Assembly (NCBI RefSeq): GCF_013407765.1
Contig: NZ_JACBZD010000002.1
Location: 754,001-818,000 of the forward strand
Length of the DNA stretch: 64,000 bases
From: Allostreptomyces psammosilenae
GTDB taxonomy: Bacteria > Actinomycetota > Actinomycetes > Streptomycetales > Streptomycetaceae
Reading direction: 5' to 3'
Positions 1 to 8,385 of this stretch are shown piece after piece. The notes beneath the pieces are model-generated. The model saw only the letters and a program-made list of their open reading frames with translations, did no database searches and was not told where the DNA came from. The position numbers were made by a program, and so were the translations under genes. The first letter of the stretch is position 1. Every line of letters begins with the position of its first letter.

Positions 1-1605
1 CTGCACCACTACGAGGCACTGCTCGCCGCCCTGCTCGACCCGGCGGCCGAGGACGGCTTCGCCGAGTCCCTCTACCGGCTCGCCGAACTCGCCCGGGACG
101 GCGGCCTGCCCGCCCTGCTGCGCTCCGAGGACGCCCTGCGCGTGCTGGACCGCCTCTGGGCGGCACGCGCCCACGCCGGCGGCCCCGGCGCGTCCGGCGG
201 CCCCCACCCGGACGGCACCCCGTACCCGGAGGGCGGCCCCGACGCCCCGCCGGTCACCGTCCGTGACCTGCTGGCCGCCACCGACCTGCTGGAACACAGC
301 CTGCGGCCGCTCACCGCCCCCTGGTACGCGCCCGGCGCGACACCCGGCGAGGAACCCTCCCTCGCCTCCGCGGACCTCGGCCACGCGGTGAGCGGCGGCC
401 TGGCCGCACTGCCCGGTCTGCTGGCGAAGCGGTTCTTCGGCACCCCGCTGCTGCTCACCGAGCACGGCGTCTACCTGCGCGAACGCTACCTCGGCTACCG
501 CGACGCACCGTTCACCCGACCGGTCCGGGCGCTGCTGCTGGCCTTCTTCCGGCTGCTCACCGTCGAGACCTACCGCGCCGCCGACGCCATCACCCCCGGC
601 AACGCCTACAACCGGCGCTGGGAGGAACGCTGCGGCGCCGACCCGGCGCGCATCCGCACCGTCTACAACGGGGTGGACCCCGCCGACTTCCCACCCGCCG
701 GGCCCGAACCGGCCGTCCCCACCCTCAGCTGGGCCGGCCGCATCGACCCGATCAAGGACCTGGTCACCCTGCTCCAGGCCTTCGCCCTGGTGCGGGAGGG
801 CGTGCCCGGGGCCCGGCTGCGCCTGTTCGGCCCCACCCCGCCGGGCAACGAGCCGTACCGGGACCGCCTGGTCGCGCTGGTCCGCGACCTCGACCTGGGC
901 GGGGCCGTCACCTTCGAGGGGCGGGTGCCCCGGATCACCGACGCCTACGCCGCCGGCGGGGTGGTCGTGCTCTCCAGCGTCTCCGAGGGCTTCCCGTACA
1001 CCCTCATCGAGGCGATGGCCTGCGGCCGCCCGACCGTGGCCACCGACGTCGGCGGGGTCCGGGAGGCGGTCGGGGACACCGGCCTGGTGGTGCCGCCGCG
1101 CAGCCCGCGCGCGCTGGCCGACGCCTGCACCGTGCTGCTCCGGGACGCCGGCCTGCGCGGCCGACTGGGGGCGGCGGCCCGCCACCGGGCGGTGGGGATG
1201 TTCACCGTGGAGCGCGCGGTGACGGCCTTCCGGGAGATCTACCGCGACCTCGCCCGGCCCACCGCCGACCACGCCGACCGCTCCGGTCCGCTCACCCACG
1301 CCGACCGCTCCCGTCCGCTCACCCACGCCGACGGCCCCGGCCACGGCGCCGCACCCGACCGCGCCCCCGGACGGGAGGCCGCGGCCGACCCGGAGGGAGG
1401 GCGGAACGCGCCCCGTGCCCTCGCGCTGCCCCCGGCCCGGCCCCGCCCCGCCCGGCCGGTGGCGGCGGACCGGCCGGAGCAGCCCGGCCGCCCACCGCGC
1501 ACGCTGCGCACCCCGCGGTTCCTCTCCGGAGTGCGCGCCGGGCGGGCCAGCCGGGTCCACGACGAACGCGGCGGCCTGGAGCGGGAAGGCGGGAGTCCCG
1601 AGTGA
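1..1605 (+). CDS. PelF-like GT4 glycosyltransferase, 5' partial
   Basis: The reading frame is open from the first base, so the N-terminus lies outside the window; 534 residues are visible. The fold is a retaining GT-B glycosyltransferase of family GT4, closest in pattern to PelF (DUF3492), which polymerises the Pel polysaccharide from a UDP-hexosamine in the cytoplasm. Visible marks are LLTEHGVYLRERYL near residue 150, a typical PelF/DUF3492 signature, the VYNGVD segment, the WAGRIDPIKD start of the nucleotide-binding half, and the GT4 E-x7-E motif EGFPYTLIE near residue 330. The last 110 residues are low-complexity Pro/Arg/Ala with a short HADRSGPLT-type repeat and look disordered. The stop overlaps the next start by four bases (GTGA), indicating translational coupling. 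Substrate is inferred only. Confidence 0.85.
   Translation: MHHYEALLAALLDPAAEDGFAESLYRLAELARDGGLPALLRSEDALRVLDRLWAARAHAGGPGASGGPHPDGTPYPEGGPDAPPVTVRDLLAATDLLEHSLRPLTAPWYAPGATPGEEPSLASADLGHAVSGGLAALPGLLAKRFFGTPLLLTEHGVYLRERYLGYRDAPFTRPVRALLLAFFRLLTVETYRAADAITPGNAYNRRWEERCGADPARIRTVYNGVDPADFPPAGPEPAVPTLSWAGRIDPIKDLVTLLQAFALVREGVPGARLRLFGPTPPGNEPYRDRLVALVRDLDLGGAVTFEGRVPRITDAYAAGGVVVLSSVSEGFPYTLIEAMACGRPTVATDVGGVREAVGDTGLVVPPRSPRALADACTVLLRDAGLRGRLGAAARHRAVGMFTVERAVTAFREIYRDLARPTADHADRSGPLTHADRSRPLTHADGPGHGAAPDRAPGREAAADPEGGRNAPRALALPPARPRPARPVAADRPEQPGRPPRTLRTPRFLSGVRAGRASRVHDERGGLEREGGSPE
1267..1337 (+). repeat. 27-bp coding repeat in GT4 tail
   Basis: Two nearly identical 27-bp units encoding HADRSGPLT and HADRSRPLT, followed by a partial third unit (HADGPG). 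They lie in the disordered C-terminal extension of the PelF-like glycosyltransferase and probably arose by slippage. Confidence 0.7.
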
Positions 1606-3482
1606 GCGCCCCGACCCTGCTGCTTCCGCCGTACCACCCACCTCATCCGCCCCGTCCGGCCGACGGACCGCGAACGGCGCCCCGGCCGGCCGACCCGCCC
1701 CCCGGGCCGTCCGGCGGCGTCCCCACCCCGGCCCCCGCCGCCGACCCGGCCACCGCCACCGACCCGGTCGGAGCGCTGCTGGAGCGGCACGCCGAACTGT
1801 GCGCCGCCGCCACCCACCCGCTGGAGATCGCGGCCGGCCTGGAGGCGGCCGGTGTCGGCGACCGCGCCGCCGCCGTCTACCGGCACCCCGACCTGTTCTC
1901 GCTGGCCGAGGAGCTCCACGCCCGCGCCGCCCGCCTGCCCCGGCACGACGCCCGGCCGGGGGACCGCGCCACCCCGGTGGACGACCGCGGCCCCTGGCAC
2001 GGGGGCGGCGTCCGCTCCCTGCTGCACGGGCTGCTCTACGCGGCCCCCGGCCCCGGCTACGCCGCCGTCGCCGACCGGCTCGCCGGCGGCCCGGCCGGAC
2101 CGTTCGGCCTCCCCGCCGGCACCGTGACCGCCCTGGCCGTGCTGCTGCTCGGCATGGCGTTCGGTCAGGGGCTGGCCTACCGCGGCCACCTGCTGCTGGG
2201 CACCACCGGCCGGGCGGCGGCGGCCCGCGCCCTGGGGCGCGGCATGGTGGCCGGCGCGCTCGCCGGCACGGTCCTGGCCGGGCTGCTCGCCGCGGTGCTG
2301 GGCGCCGGACCGGGGGCGGCCGTGGTCGGCGCGGGGGGCGTCTGCTACCTGACGGCCGCCACCACACTGCTGGTGCTCGGTCGGGAACGGGCCCTCGGCC
2401 TGGCCCTGCTGCCCGCGCTGGCGGCCGGCGTGCTGACGCTGTCCAGCCACCTGCCGGGGGTCTTCGCGCCGGCCGCCCGGTTGGCGCTGGGGCCGGTGGC
2501 GTCGCTGCTGGCCGGTGTCGCCGTGGCGGTGGCGCTCGGGCTGGCGGCGCTGGCCGTCCGCCGGGAACGGCGGACCGCCGGCGACCCGCGACGGCCCGCC
2601 GATGCGGCCGATGCCGTCGGAGGCCGGAAGCCGGCGGCCGGCGCCCCGGCGTCCCGCGCCGCGCGGATCACCGCCGCCCGGCTCACCACCGCGCGGATCA
2701 CCGCGGCCCGGTCCCTCGTGGCCCGGTCCCTCGTGGCCCGGACCCTCGCCACCCGGTTGCGCCCGGGCCGCCGCCCGCCCGGCCTCCCACGCGCCCTGAC
2801 GCTGCCCCCCACCCTGGCGCACGCCCTGCACGGCGCCGGGACCGGCTGGCTGATCACCCTCGCGGTCTTCGGCGAACGCCTCCTCCCCGCGCCGGCAGCC
2901 GCCGCGGGCCCCGGCCCGGACCTGCCCGCCGCCCCCGCCGTCCCGCTGGTCGCCGCGCTCTCCCTCTCCATGGGCCTGGCCGAGTGGTGCGTCCGCCGCT
3001 ACCGGAACGCCGGATGGCGGGGCCTCGCCAGCAGCGGGAACCTGCGCGACTTCTCCCGCGCCATGCGCCCCGCCCTCACCGGCTGGCTCGCCGTCTACCT
3101 GGTCGGCCTGCTCGCGCTGGCCGTGGCGCTCACCACCGCGCACCGCCTGCTGACCGGGGCGGCGACCGGACCTGGCCTCCTGCCGTACGCCGCGCTGCTG
3201 GCGCTCGGCACGCTCGTGCTGCTGCAGCTCCTGCTGCTCTCCTGCGGCGCGACGCTCGCCGCCGTCGCCTCCTCGCTGCTCGCCGCCGGCGCGCAGACCG
3301 GCCTGCTGCTCGCCGCCGGGGCGGTGGCCGGCGGGGCCGGACACCCCCTCGCGGGCCTGCCGGGCGGCGCCGGAGCCGCCACGGTCGTCGCCGCCACCCA
3401 GCTGGCCGGTTGCGGCGGCGTCGCCCTGGCCCTGCTGCCGCACGCCCGGGCCGTCCTCGTCCGCGCCAGCAGACACCGCTGA
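1602..3482 (+). CDS. Polytopic membrane protein in the PelG position
   Basis: A 626-residue membrane protein starting with GTG inside the stop of the glycosyltransferase gene. The first 130 residues are Pro-rich and then helical and soluble. Two hydrophobic blocks follow, roughly residues 135-320 and 405-620, each with five or six likely membrane helices. They are separated by a basic linker with internal repeats (RITAARL, SLVARSLVAR). In Pel operons the gene paired with pelF is pelG, a 12-helix MATE-like transporter that forms the export complex with PelF. The position, coupling and helix number fit such a partner, but I see no diagnostic PelG motif and the protein is longer than the usual 450 residues. 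It could instead be a separate exporter or assembly protein. Membrane protein: sure; PelG-like: a guess from context. Confidence 0.75.
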   Translation: MSAPTLLLPPYHPPHPPRPADGPRTAPRPADPPPGPSGGVPTPAPAADPATATDPVGALLERHAELCAAATHPLEIAAGLEAAGVGDRAAAVYRHPDLFSLAEELHARAARLPRHDARPGDRATPVDDRGPWHGGGVRSLLHGLLYAAPGPGYAAVADRLAGGPAGPFGLPAGTVTALAVLLLGMAFGQGLAYRGHLLLGTTGRAAAARALGRGMVAGALAGTVLAGLLAAVLGAGPGAAVVGAGGVCYLTAATTLLVLGRERALGLALLPALAAGVLTLSSHLPGVFAPAARLALGPVASLLAGVAVAVALGLAALAVRRERRTAGDPRRPADAADAVGGRKPAAGAPASRAARITAARLTTARITAARSLVARSLVARTLATRLRPGRRPPGLPRALTLPPTLAHALHGAGTGWLITLAVFGERLLPAPAAAAGPGPDLPAAPAVPLVAALSLSMGLAEWCVRRYRNAGWRGLASSGNLRDFSRAMRPALTGWLAVYLVGLLALAVALTTAHRLLTGAATGPGLLPYAALLALGTLVLLQLLLLSCGATLAAVASSLLAAGAQTGLLLAAGAVAGGAGHPLAGLPGGAGAATVVAATQLAGCGGVALALLPHARAVLVRASRHR

Positions 3483-3630
3483 CGCCACGCGGAAATCCCC
3501 GCACCGGCCGTGTCCCCCGGTGGGCGGAACCGGTTAACCAACGGTGCCCCGCCCACCCCGCCGGCCCCCCGTCCCCCGCCCACCCCCGCTCGTCCCCACC
3601 GACCCGGAACCCGGACAGGAACCACACGAC

Positions 3631-4629
3631 ATGGACACCAGCACCGTCGCCGTCACCGGCGCCGAGGGCTTCATCGGCTCCCACCTCGTCGAGGCCCTGG
3701 TGGCCCGCGGCCACCGCGTCCGCGCCATGGTGCAGTACAACTCGCTCGCCTCCCACGGCTGGCTGGACACCCTCCCCGCCGACGTGCTGGACGCGGTGGA
3801 GGTCCAGCTCGGCGACGTCCGCGACCCCGCCTGCTGCCAGGAGCTGCTGCACCGCGCCGGGACCGTCTACCACCTGGCCGCGCTCATCGCGATCCCCTAC
3901 TCCTACCGCGCCCCCCGCTCCTACGTGGAGACCAACGTCCTGGGCACCGTCAACGTCCTCGACGCCGCCCGCCAGCACGGCGTGGAGCGCGTGGTGCACA
4001 CCTCCACCAGCGAGACCTACGGCACCGCCCGCACCGTCCCGATCAGCGAGGATCACCCCACCCAGGCGCAGTCCCCGTACGCGGCCAGCAAGGCCGCCGC
4101 CGACCGGATCGCCGAGTCCTACCACCACAGCTTCGGCCTCCCCGTGGTCACGCTGCGCCCGTTCAACACCTACGGCCCCCGGCAGTCCACCCGGGCCGTC
4201 ATCCCCACCGTGATCGCCCAGCTCGCCGCCGGCGCCGAGGAGATCGTGCTCGGCGACCTGCGCCCCACCCGCGACTTCACCCACGTCACCGACACCGCGC
4301 GGGCCTTCGTGGCCGTGGGCACCGCCCCGGCCGAACGGGTCGTCGGCCAGGTCCTCAACGCCGGCAGCGGCGTCGAGGTGTCCGTCGGCGAACTGGTCAC
4401 CCGCATCGGCGACGTGATGGGGCGGCAGCCCGTCGTCCGCCAGGACCCGGAACGGCTGCGGCCCGACGGCTCCGAGGTGATGCGGCTGCTCTGCGACAGC
4501 CGCCGGCTGCGCGCGGCCACCGGCTGGAGCCCGCTGTACGACCTGGAGTCCGGCCTGAAGGAGACCGCCGCCTGGTTCACCGAACCGGCCAACCTGGCCC
4601 GCTACCGGCCCTTCGAGTACCAGCTCTAG
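3631..4629 (+). CDS. LegB-like NAD-dependent sugar-nucleotide 4,6-dehydratase
   Basis: A 332-residue extended SDR enzyme. The Rossmann motif TGAEGFIGS lies at residues 9-17, and the catalytic Tyr-Lys pair is YAASK (Y150, K154) preceded by TSTSETYG. Segments such as MVQYNSLASHGWLDTLP, HLAALIAIPYSY and RPFNTYGPRQS match my memory of LegB, the UDP-GlcNAc 4,6-dehydratase of the legionaminate route. The product would be a 4-keto-6-deoxy amino sugar nucleotide, although closely similar enzymes act as epimerases. ATG 3631 is chosen because a GGACAGGA ribosome site precedes it and the Rossmann motif follows directly. It sits 148 bases after the membrane-protein gene, with a GGTTAACC palindrome in the gap, so a new promoter is possible. 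It supplies sugar nucleotide for the glycosyltransferase in this locus. Confidence 0.85.
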   Translation: MDTSTVAVTGAEGFIGSHLVEALVARGHRVRAMVQYNSLASHGWLDTLPADVLDAVEVQLGDVRDPACCQELLHRAGTVYHLAALIAIPYSYRAPRSYVETNVLGTVNVLDAARQHGVERVVHTSTSETYGTARTVPISEDHPTQAQSPYAASKAAADRIAESYHHSFGLPVVTLRPFNTYGPRQSTRAVIPTVIAQLAAGAEEIVLGDLRPTRDFTHVTDTARAFVAVGTAPAERVVGQVLNAGSGVEVSVGELVTRIGDVMGRQPVVRQDPERLRPDGSEVMRLLCDSRRLRAATGWSPLYDLESGLKETAAWFTEPANLARYRPFEYQL

Positions 4630-4778
4630 CCGGCGACCGACGCCCGCGACCCGACGTCCACGTCCACACCCGCGACCACGTCCACGACCACGTCCACGAC
4701 CCGGCGCGAGGACGCCGGCGGCCCTCCCGGCCCCCCGTCCCCGCCCCCGGTCACCCGACCCACCAAGGACCGAACACC

Positions 4779-5630
4779 GTGCACGCAGTGATCCTGGCCG
4801 GCGGCAAAGGGGTGCGGCTGCGCCCCTACACCACCGCCCTGCCCAAGCCGCTCGTCCCGATCGGCGACGAACACTCCATCCTGGAGATCGTGATGCGGCA
4901 GCTCGCCGACCGCGGCTTCCGCTCGGCCACGCTCGCCATCAACCACCTCGGCCACCTGATCCGCTCCTACGTCGGGGACGGCAGCCAGTGGGGCCTGCGG
5001 GTGGACTACGCCACCGAGGACGCCCCGCTGGGCACCATCGGCCCGCTGGTGCAGCAGCGCGACCGCCTGCCGGAGCACTTCCTGGTGATGAACGGCGACG
5101 TCCTCACCGACCTCGACTTCGGCGACCTGCTCACCCGGCACGCCTCCTGCGGCGCCCCGCTGACCATCGCCACCTCCCCCCGTCAGGTGCGCATCGACTT
5201 CGGCGTGCTCACCACCCGGGCCGGCCGGATCACCGGCTTCACGGAGAAACCGGCCATGGACTACCGGGTCAGCATGGGCGTCTACGGGGTCACCCGCCGG
5301 GTCCTCGACGCCTACCCCCCGGGCCGGCCGCTGGGCTTCGACGAACTCGTGCTGGACCTGCTGGAGCGGGGCGAGGCACCCGCCGAGTACGCCTTCGACG
5401 GCTACTGGCTCGACATAGGCCGCCCCGACGACTACGACCGGGCGAACGCCGAGTTCGACGCCCACCGCGCGCACCTGCTGCCCGACCCGGACACCGCCCG
5501 CGCCCGCGGCCTGGACGCGAGCCGAGCCGCCTACGGCCCGGCCGGCTACGGTCCCGCCGCCTACCGCCCCGCCTACGGACACGCCCACTCCCTGGGCGAC
5601 GACGTCGACCAGCTCACGATGGGAGCCTGA
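4779..5630 (+). CDS. Sugar-1-phosphate nucleotidyltransferase
   Basis: A 283-residue NTP-transferase that joins a sugar-1-phosphate to an NTP and releases pyrophosphate. The signature GGKGVRLRPYTTALPKP is at residues 8-24, and the metal-binding Asp lies in MNGDVLTD near residue 107. The pattern is of the mannose-1-phosphate guanylyltransferase/RmlA-like superfamily, without the C-terminal hexapeptide repeat domain. The last 40 residues are a Tyr/Ala/Pro/Gly-rich tail (YGPAGYGPAAYRPAYG). GTG 4779 is chosen because AAGGA precedes it and the catalytic motif follows at once. Base and sugar specificity cannot be read from the sequence. The next start lies two bases after the stop, so this gene and the following epimerase are one transcription unit. 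Confidence 0.85.
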   Translation: MHAVILAGGKGVRLRPYTTALPKPLVPIGDEHSILEIVMRQLADRGFRSATLAINHLGHLIRSYVGDGSQWGLRVDYATEDAPLGTIGPLVQQRDRLPEHFLVMNGDVLTDLDFGDLLTRHASCGAPLTIATSPRQVRIDFGVLTTRAGRITGFTEKPAMDYRVSMGVYGVTRRVLDAYPPGRPLGFDELVLDLLERGEAPAEYAFDGYWLDIGRPDDYDRANAEFDAHRAHLLPDPDTARARGLDASRAAYGPAGYGPAAYRPAYGHAHSLGDDVDQLTMGA

Positions 5631-5632
5631 CC

Positions 5633-6523
5633 ATGCGAATCCTGCTCATCGGCGCCGACGGCTTCCTGGGCCGCCACGTCACCGACCGCCTGCTCGCTGA
5701 CCCCGAGGTCTCGCTGACCGTGCTCGGCCGGCGGGAGGGCGCCGACATCCGCTTCGACCTCGCGGAGGGCCAGCCCGGGGTGCTGGCCCGCTTCATCGAC
5801 GCCGTCGCCCCCCGCGCGGTGATCAACTGCGCCGGGGCGACCCGCGGCGGAGCCCGCGACCTCACCCTGGGCAACACGGTGGCGGTGGCCACCCTGTGCG
5901 AGGCGATGCGCCGCAGCCGGCACCGGGCCCGGCTGGTGCACCTCGGCTCCGCCGCCGAGTACGGCGCGGTGCCGCCCGGGGTGGTGATCGACGAGGCGAC
6001 GCCGCCGCAGCCGGTGGGCGGCTACGGCTTCAGCAAGCTGGCCGGCACCGAACTCGTCACCTCCTCCGGACTGGACGCCGTGGTGCTGCGGGTGTTCAAC
6101 CCGATCGGCCCCGGCACCCCCGGTGGGACGGTGATGGGCCGGCTGGCCACCGCGCTGCGGGAGGCCATGGAGAACGGCACCAACGTGGCGCGGGTCGGCG
6201 ACCTGTCGGCCTTCCGGGACTTCGTGGACGTGCGGGACGTGGCGCGGGCGGTGCACGCGGCGACCGTCTCCGGCGCCCAGGGCGTGATCAACATCGGCAG
6301 CGGGGTGCCCACCCGGGTGCGCGAGGCCGCCCGGATGCTGGTCCGGGCCGCCGGGTTCGTCGGCCGCGTCGAGGAGGAGGGCGTCGGCTCCGAGCGCTCC
6401 GCCGACGTGCTGTGGCAGCAGGCCGACGTGCGGGCCGCCAAGGAGCGCCTGGGCTGGCGGTACCGCATCCCGTTGGACGAGTCGCTGGCGGACGTCTGGA
6501 TGGAGGCGGCGTGCAAGGTGTGA
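5633..6523 (+). CDS. NAD-dependent epimerase/dehydratase (SDR)
   Basis: A 296-residue extended short-chain dehydrogenase. The nucleotide-binding motif GADGFLGRH is at residues 7-15 and the catalytic YGFSK (Y131, K135) follows LVHLGSAAEYG. RVFNPIGPG and FRDFVDVRDVARA are the usual sugar-nucleotide epimerase/reductase segments. It probably modifies the nucleotide sugar made by its two upstream neighbours, for example by C4 epimerisation or 4-keto reduction. In Pel loci a UDP-GlcNAc C4-epimerase often supplies UDP-GalNAc, so this gene is a candidate for that step. That is inference from context. It overlaps the following gene, whose start lies within its last codons. Confidence 0.82.
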   Translation: MRILLIGADGFLGRHVTDRLLADPEVSLTVLGRREGADIRFDLAEGQPGVLARFIDAVAPRAVINCAGATRGGARDLTLGNTVAVATLCEAMRRSRHRARLVHLGSAAEYGAVPPGVVIDEATPPQPVGGYGFSKLAGTELVTSSGLDAVVLRVFNPIGPGTPGGTVMGRLATALREAMENGTNVARVGDLSAFRDFVDVRDVARAVHAATVSGAQGVINIGSGVPTRVREAARMLVRAAGFVGRVEEEGVGSERSADVLWQQADVRAAKERLGWRYRIPLDESLADVWMEAACKV

Positions 6524-7290
6524 CCGCCGGCGGCGGCCCCCGGCCGGAGGGGCCCGACGGCCTGCCGGAGGCGCCCGGCGACCGGCCCGGGGTGGCGGCC
6601 GGCGTGCCGGCGTACGTGCACCCGCTGCTGGCCCCGGACGACTGGGACCGGCTGGCCCGGCCGGGCGCCCCGCTGGACTGGGTGGTCCTCAACGTCGCCG
6701 ACGGCCCGGGCACCCGGGTCGACCGCGCCTACGTCGAGACGGTCGCGGCGCTGCGCGCCGCCGGGGTCACCGTGCTCGGCTACCTCGACACCGGCTACGG
6801 CACCCGCCCGTCCGAGGAGCTGATCTCCGACGCCGCCCGGCACCTGAGCTGGTACCGGGTGGACGGCTTCTTCCTCGACCAGGTCTCCTCCGGTCCGGAG
6901 CGGTTGAACCGGTACCGGGGCAGCGCCGGCGCGCTGCGCGCCCTGGGCGCGCGCGAGCTGGTGCTCAACCCGGGCGTGCACCCGCACCCCGGCTACCTCC
7001 AGGTGGCCGACCAGGTGGTCACCTTCGAGGGGCCGTGGTCCGCCTACCGGTGGCTCCAGGCCCCGGACTGGGTGGCCGACCACCCCCCGGAGCGCTTCTG
7101 CCACCTGGTGTACGGCGTGCCGCACCGGTACCTGGACGCGGCGCTGCGGATGTGCCAGTGGCACGGCGCCGGCACGGCGCTGGTGACCGACCGCGCCGGG
7201 ACCAATCCCTGGGAGGGCCTGCCGGGCTACTGGGACGCCGAGGAGCGGCTGCTGGCCGCCGCGCCGCGCCCGCGCGAGCACGCGATCTGA
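6511..7290 (+). CDS. Spherulin-4-like (GH135-type) protein
   Basis: A 259-residue TIM-barrel protein of the spherulation-specific family 4. Recognisable segments are VPAYVHPLL, the strand-ending acidic motif VDGFFLDQVSSG, LNPGVHPHPGYL and FEGPWSAY. The family includes fungal Sph3 (GH135), a hydrolase of N-acetylgalactosamine-containing galactosaminogalactan. No signal peptide is visible, so the protein may be cytoplasmic or leave with a partner. Starts at GTG 6511 (GGAGG four bases upstream) and GTG 6520 (overlapping the previous stop) are both possible; I prefer 6511. Its place between a sugar-nucleotide enzyme and a GH114 gene suggests trimming or turnover of the same polymer. Activity is unproven for bacterial members. 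Confidence 0.82.
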   Translation: MQGVTAGGGPRPEGPDGLPEAPGDRPGVAAGVPAYVHPLLAPDDWDRLARPGAPLDWVVLNVADGPGTRVDRAYVETVAALRAAGVTVLGYLDTGYGTRPSEELISDAARHLSWYRVDGFFLDQVSSGPERLNRYRGSAGALRALGARELVLNPGVHPHPGYLQVADQVVTFEGPWSAYRWLQAPDWVADHPPERFCHLVYGVPHRYLDAALRMCQWHGAGTALVTDRAGTNPWEGLPGYWDAEERLLAAAPRPREHAI

Positions 7291-7428
7291 CGTGCCGACG
7301 GGCCGACGTGCCGACGTGTCATCGCGCCGACGTGCTGTCGTGCCGTCGTGCCGTCGCCGGCCGGTGGACGGCGGGACGGTGGGGGCCTCCCGCGCGGCCG
7401 GCGCCGGGGAGGTGGCAGACTGCCCGCC
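7291..7428 (+). repeat. Short CCGACGTG-type repeats between the two hydrolase genes
   Basis: Six or more degenerate copies of CCGACGTG / CCGTCGTG occur between 7291 and 7360, giving a simple-sequence tract. No terminator hairpin is obvious, so transcription probably continues into the GH114 gene. Confidence 0.5.
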
Positions 7429-8385
7429 GTGCGGACAGCAGCGTCCAGGACGCGGAACGCGGCGGGCGGGCCGGCGGCGGGTGGCCCCCGTCGGCCCGTC
7501 GCCCCACGGACTCCCGCCGGCATCGGCCTCCTCGTCGGCCCCCTGATCGCCCTGGCGCTCCTGGCGGCCTGCACCGGCGGCTCCCCGGAGCCGCCGGAGG
7601 CCGGCCGGTCACCGGGGGCCGGCGAGTCGTCGGGGGCCGGCCGGCCGTCGGAGGGATGGTGGCGGCCGACCGCCGGGCTGAGCTGGCAGTGGCAGCTCAG
7701 CGGCGAACTGGACCTCTCCGTGGAGGCGGACGTCTACGACGTCGACCTGCACGAGACCAGCGCCGAGCAGGTGGCCGCCCTGCACGGGCGGGGCCGCCGG
7801 GTGATCGCCTACCTCAACGCCGGGGCCTGGGAGGAGTTCCGCCCGGACGCGGACGCCTTCCCGGCGGAGGTGCTGGGCGAGCCGAACGGCTGGCCGGGGG
7901 AGCGCTGGCTGGACATCCGGCGCGTGGACGTGCTGGAGCCGATCATGGCCGCGCGGATGGACCTGGCGGTGGCCAAGGGCTTCGACGCGGTGGAGCCGGA
8001 CCTGCTGGAGGGCTACACCGAGCACACCGGCTTCCCGCTGACGGCGGAGGACCAGCTGGCCTACAACCGGCTGATCGCCCGGCTGGCCCACGAGCGGGGC
8101 CTGGCGGTCGGGCTGAAGAACGACCTGCCGCAGGTGCCGGAGCTGGTGGGGGAGTTCGACTTCGCGGTCAACGAGGAGTGCGCCGAGTTCGCCGAGTGCG
8201 ACCTGCTGCGGCCGTTCCTGGACGCCGGCAAGCCGGTCTTCCACGCCGAGTACGCCGTCCCCGCGGCCGAGTTCTGCGCCACCTCCCGCCGGCTGGGACT
8301 GTCGTCCCTCCACAAACGCCTGGAGCTCGACGCCTGGCGCGAGACCTGCTCGGGGCCACCGCTGTCAGGGGACGAGCTCGAATGA
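7429..8385 (+). CDS. GH114 endo-alpha-1,4-polygalactosaminidase-like lipoprotein
   Basis: A 318-residue exported hydrolase. GTG 7429 gives a basic N-terminus, a hydrophobic helix and a lipobox ending LLAAC with Cys48, so it is predicted to be anchored on the outer face of the membrane. The mature part has the GH114 pattern: TAGLSWQWQLSG, the barrel strands VYDVDLHET and VIAYLNAGAWEEF, the acidic segment FDAVEPDLLEGY, VGLKNDLPQ, and FAVNEECAEF. The acidic residues in the last two acidic segments are the candidate catalytic pair. GH114 enzymes, such as fungal Ega3, cut alpha-1,4-linked galactosamine polymers, as in Pel-type biofilm matrix. It closes the polysaccharide locus and would process the polymer after export. 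The ribosome site is weak (GGGGAGG about 16 bases upstream). The 3' end overlaps the convergent toxin gene by 21 bases. Confidence 0.85.
   Translation: MRTAASRTRNAAGGPAAGGPRRPVAPRTPAGIGLLVGPLIALALLAACTGGSPEPPEAGRSPGAGESSGAGRPSEGWWRPTAGLSWQWQLSGELDLSVEADVYDVDLHETSAEQVAALHGRGRRVIAYLNAGAWEEFRPDADAFPAEVLGEPNGWPGERWLDIRRVDVLEPIMAARMDLAVAKGFDAVEPDLLEGYTEHTGFPLTAEDQLAYNRLIARLAHERGLAVGLKNDLPQVPELVGEFDFAVNEECAEFAECDLLRPFLDAGKPVFHAEYAVPAAEFCATSRRLGLSSLHKRLELDAWRETCSGPPLSGDELE

Noticed and set aside
1239-3488. 749-residue minus-strand open frame rich in Gly, Gln and Arg
   Set aside because: It is the antisense shadow of the membrane-protein gene; in high-GC DNA long antisense frames are common, and it has no domain or start signal.
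3631-6523. Complete legionaminic acid pathway
   Set aside because: Only a LegB-like dehydratase is recognisable; no NeuB-type synthase, aminotransferase or CMP-transferase is present.
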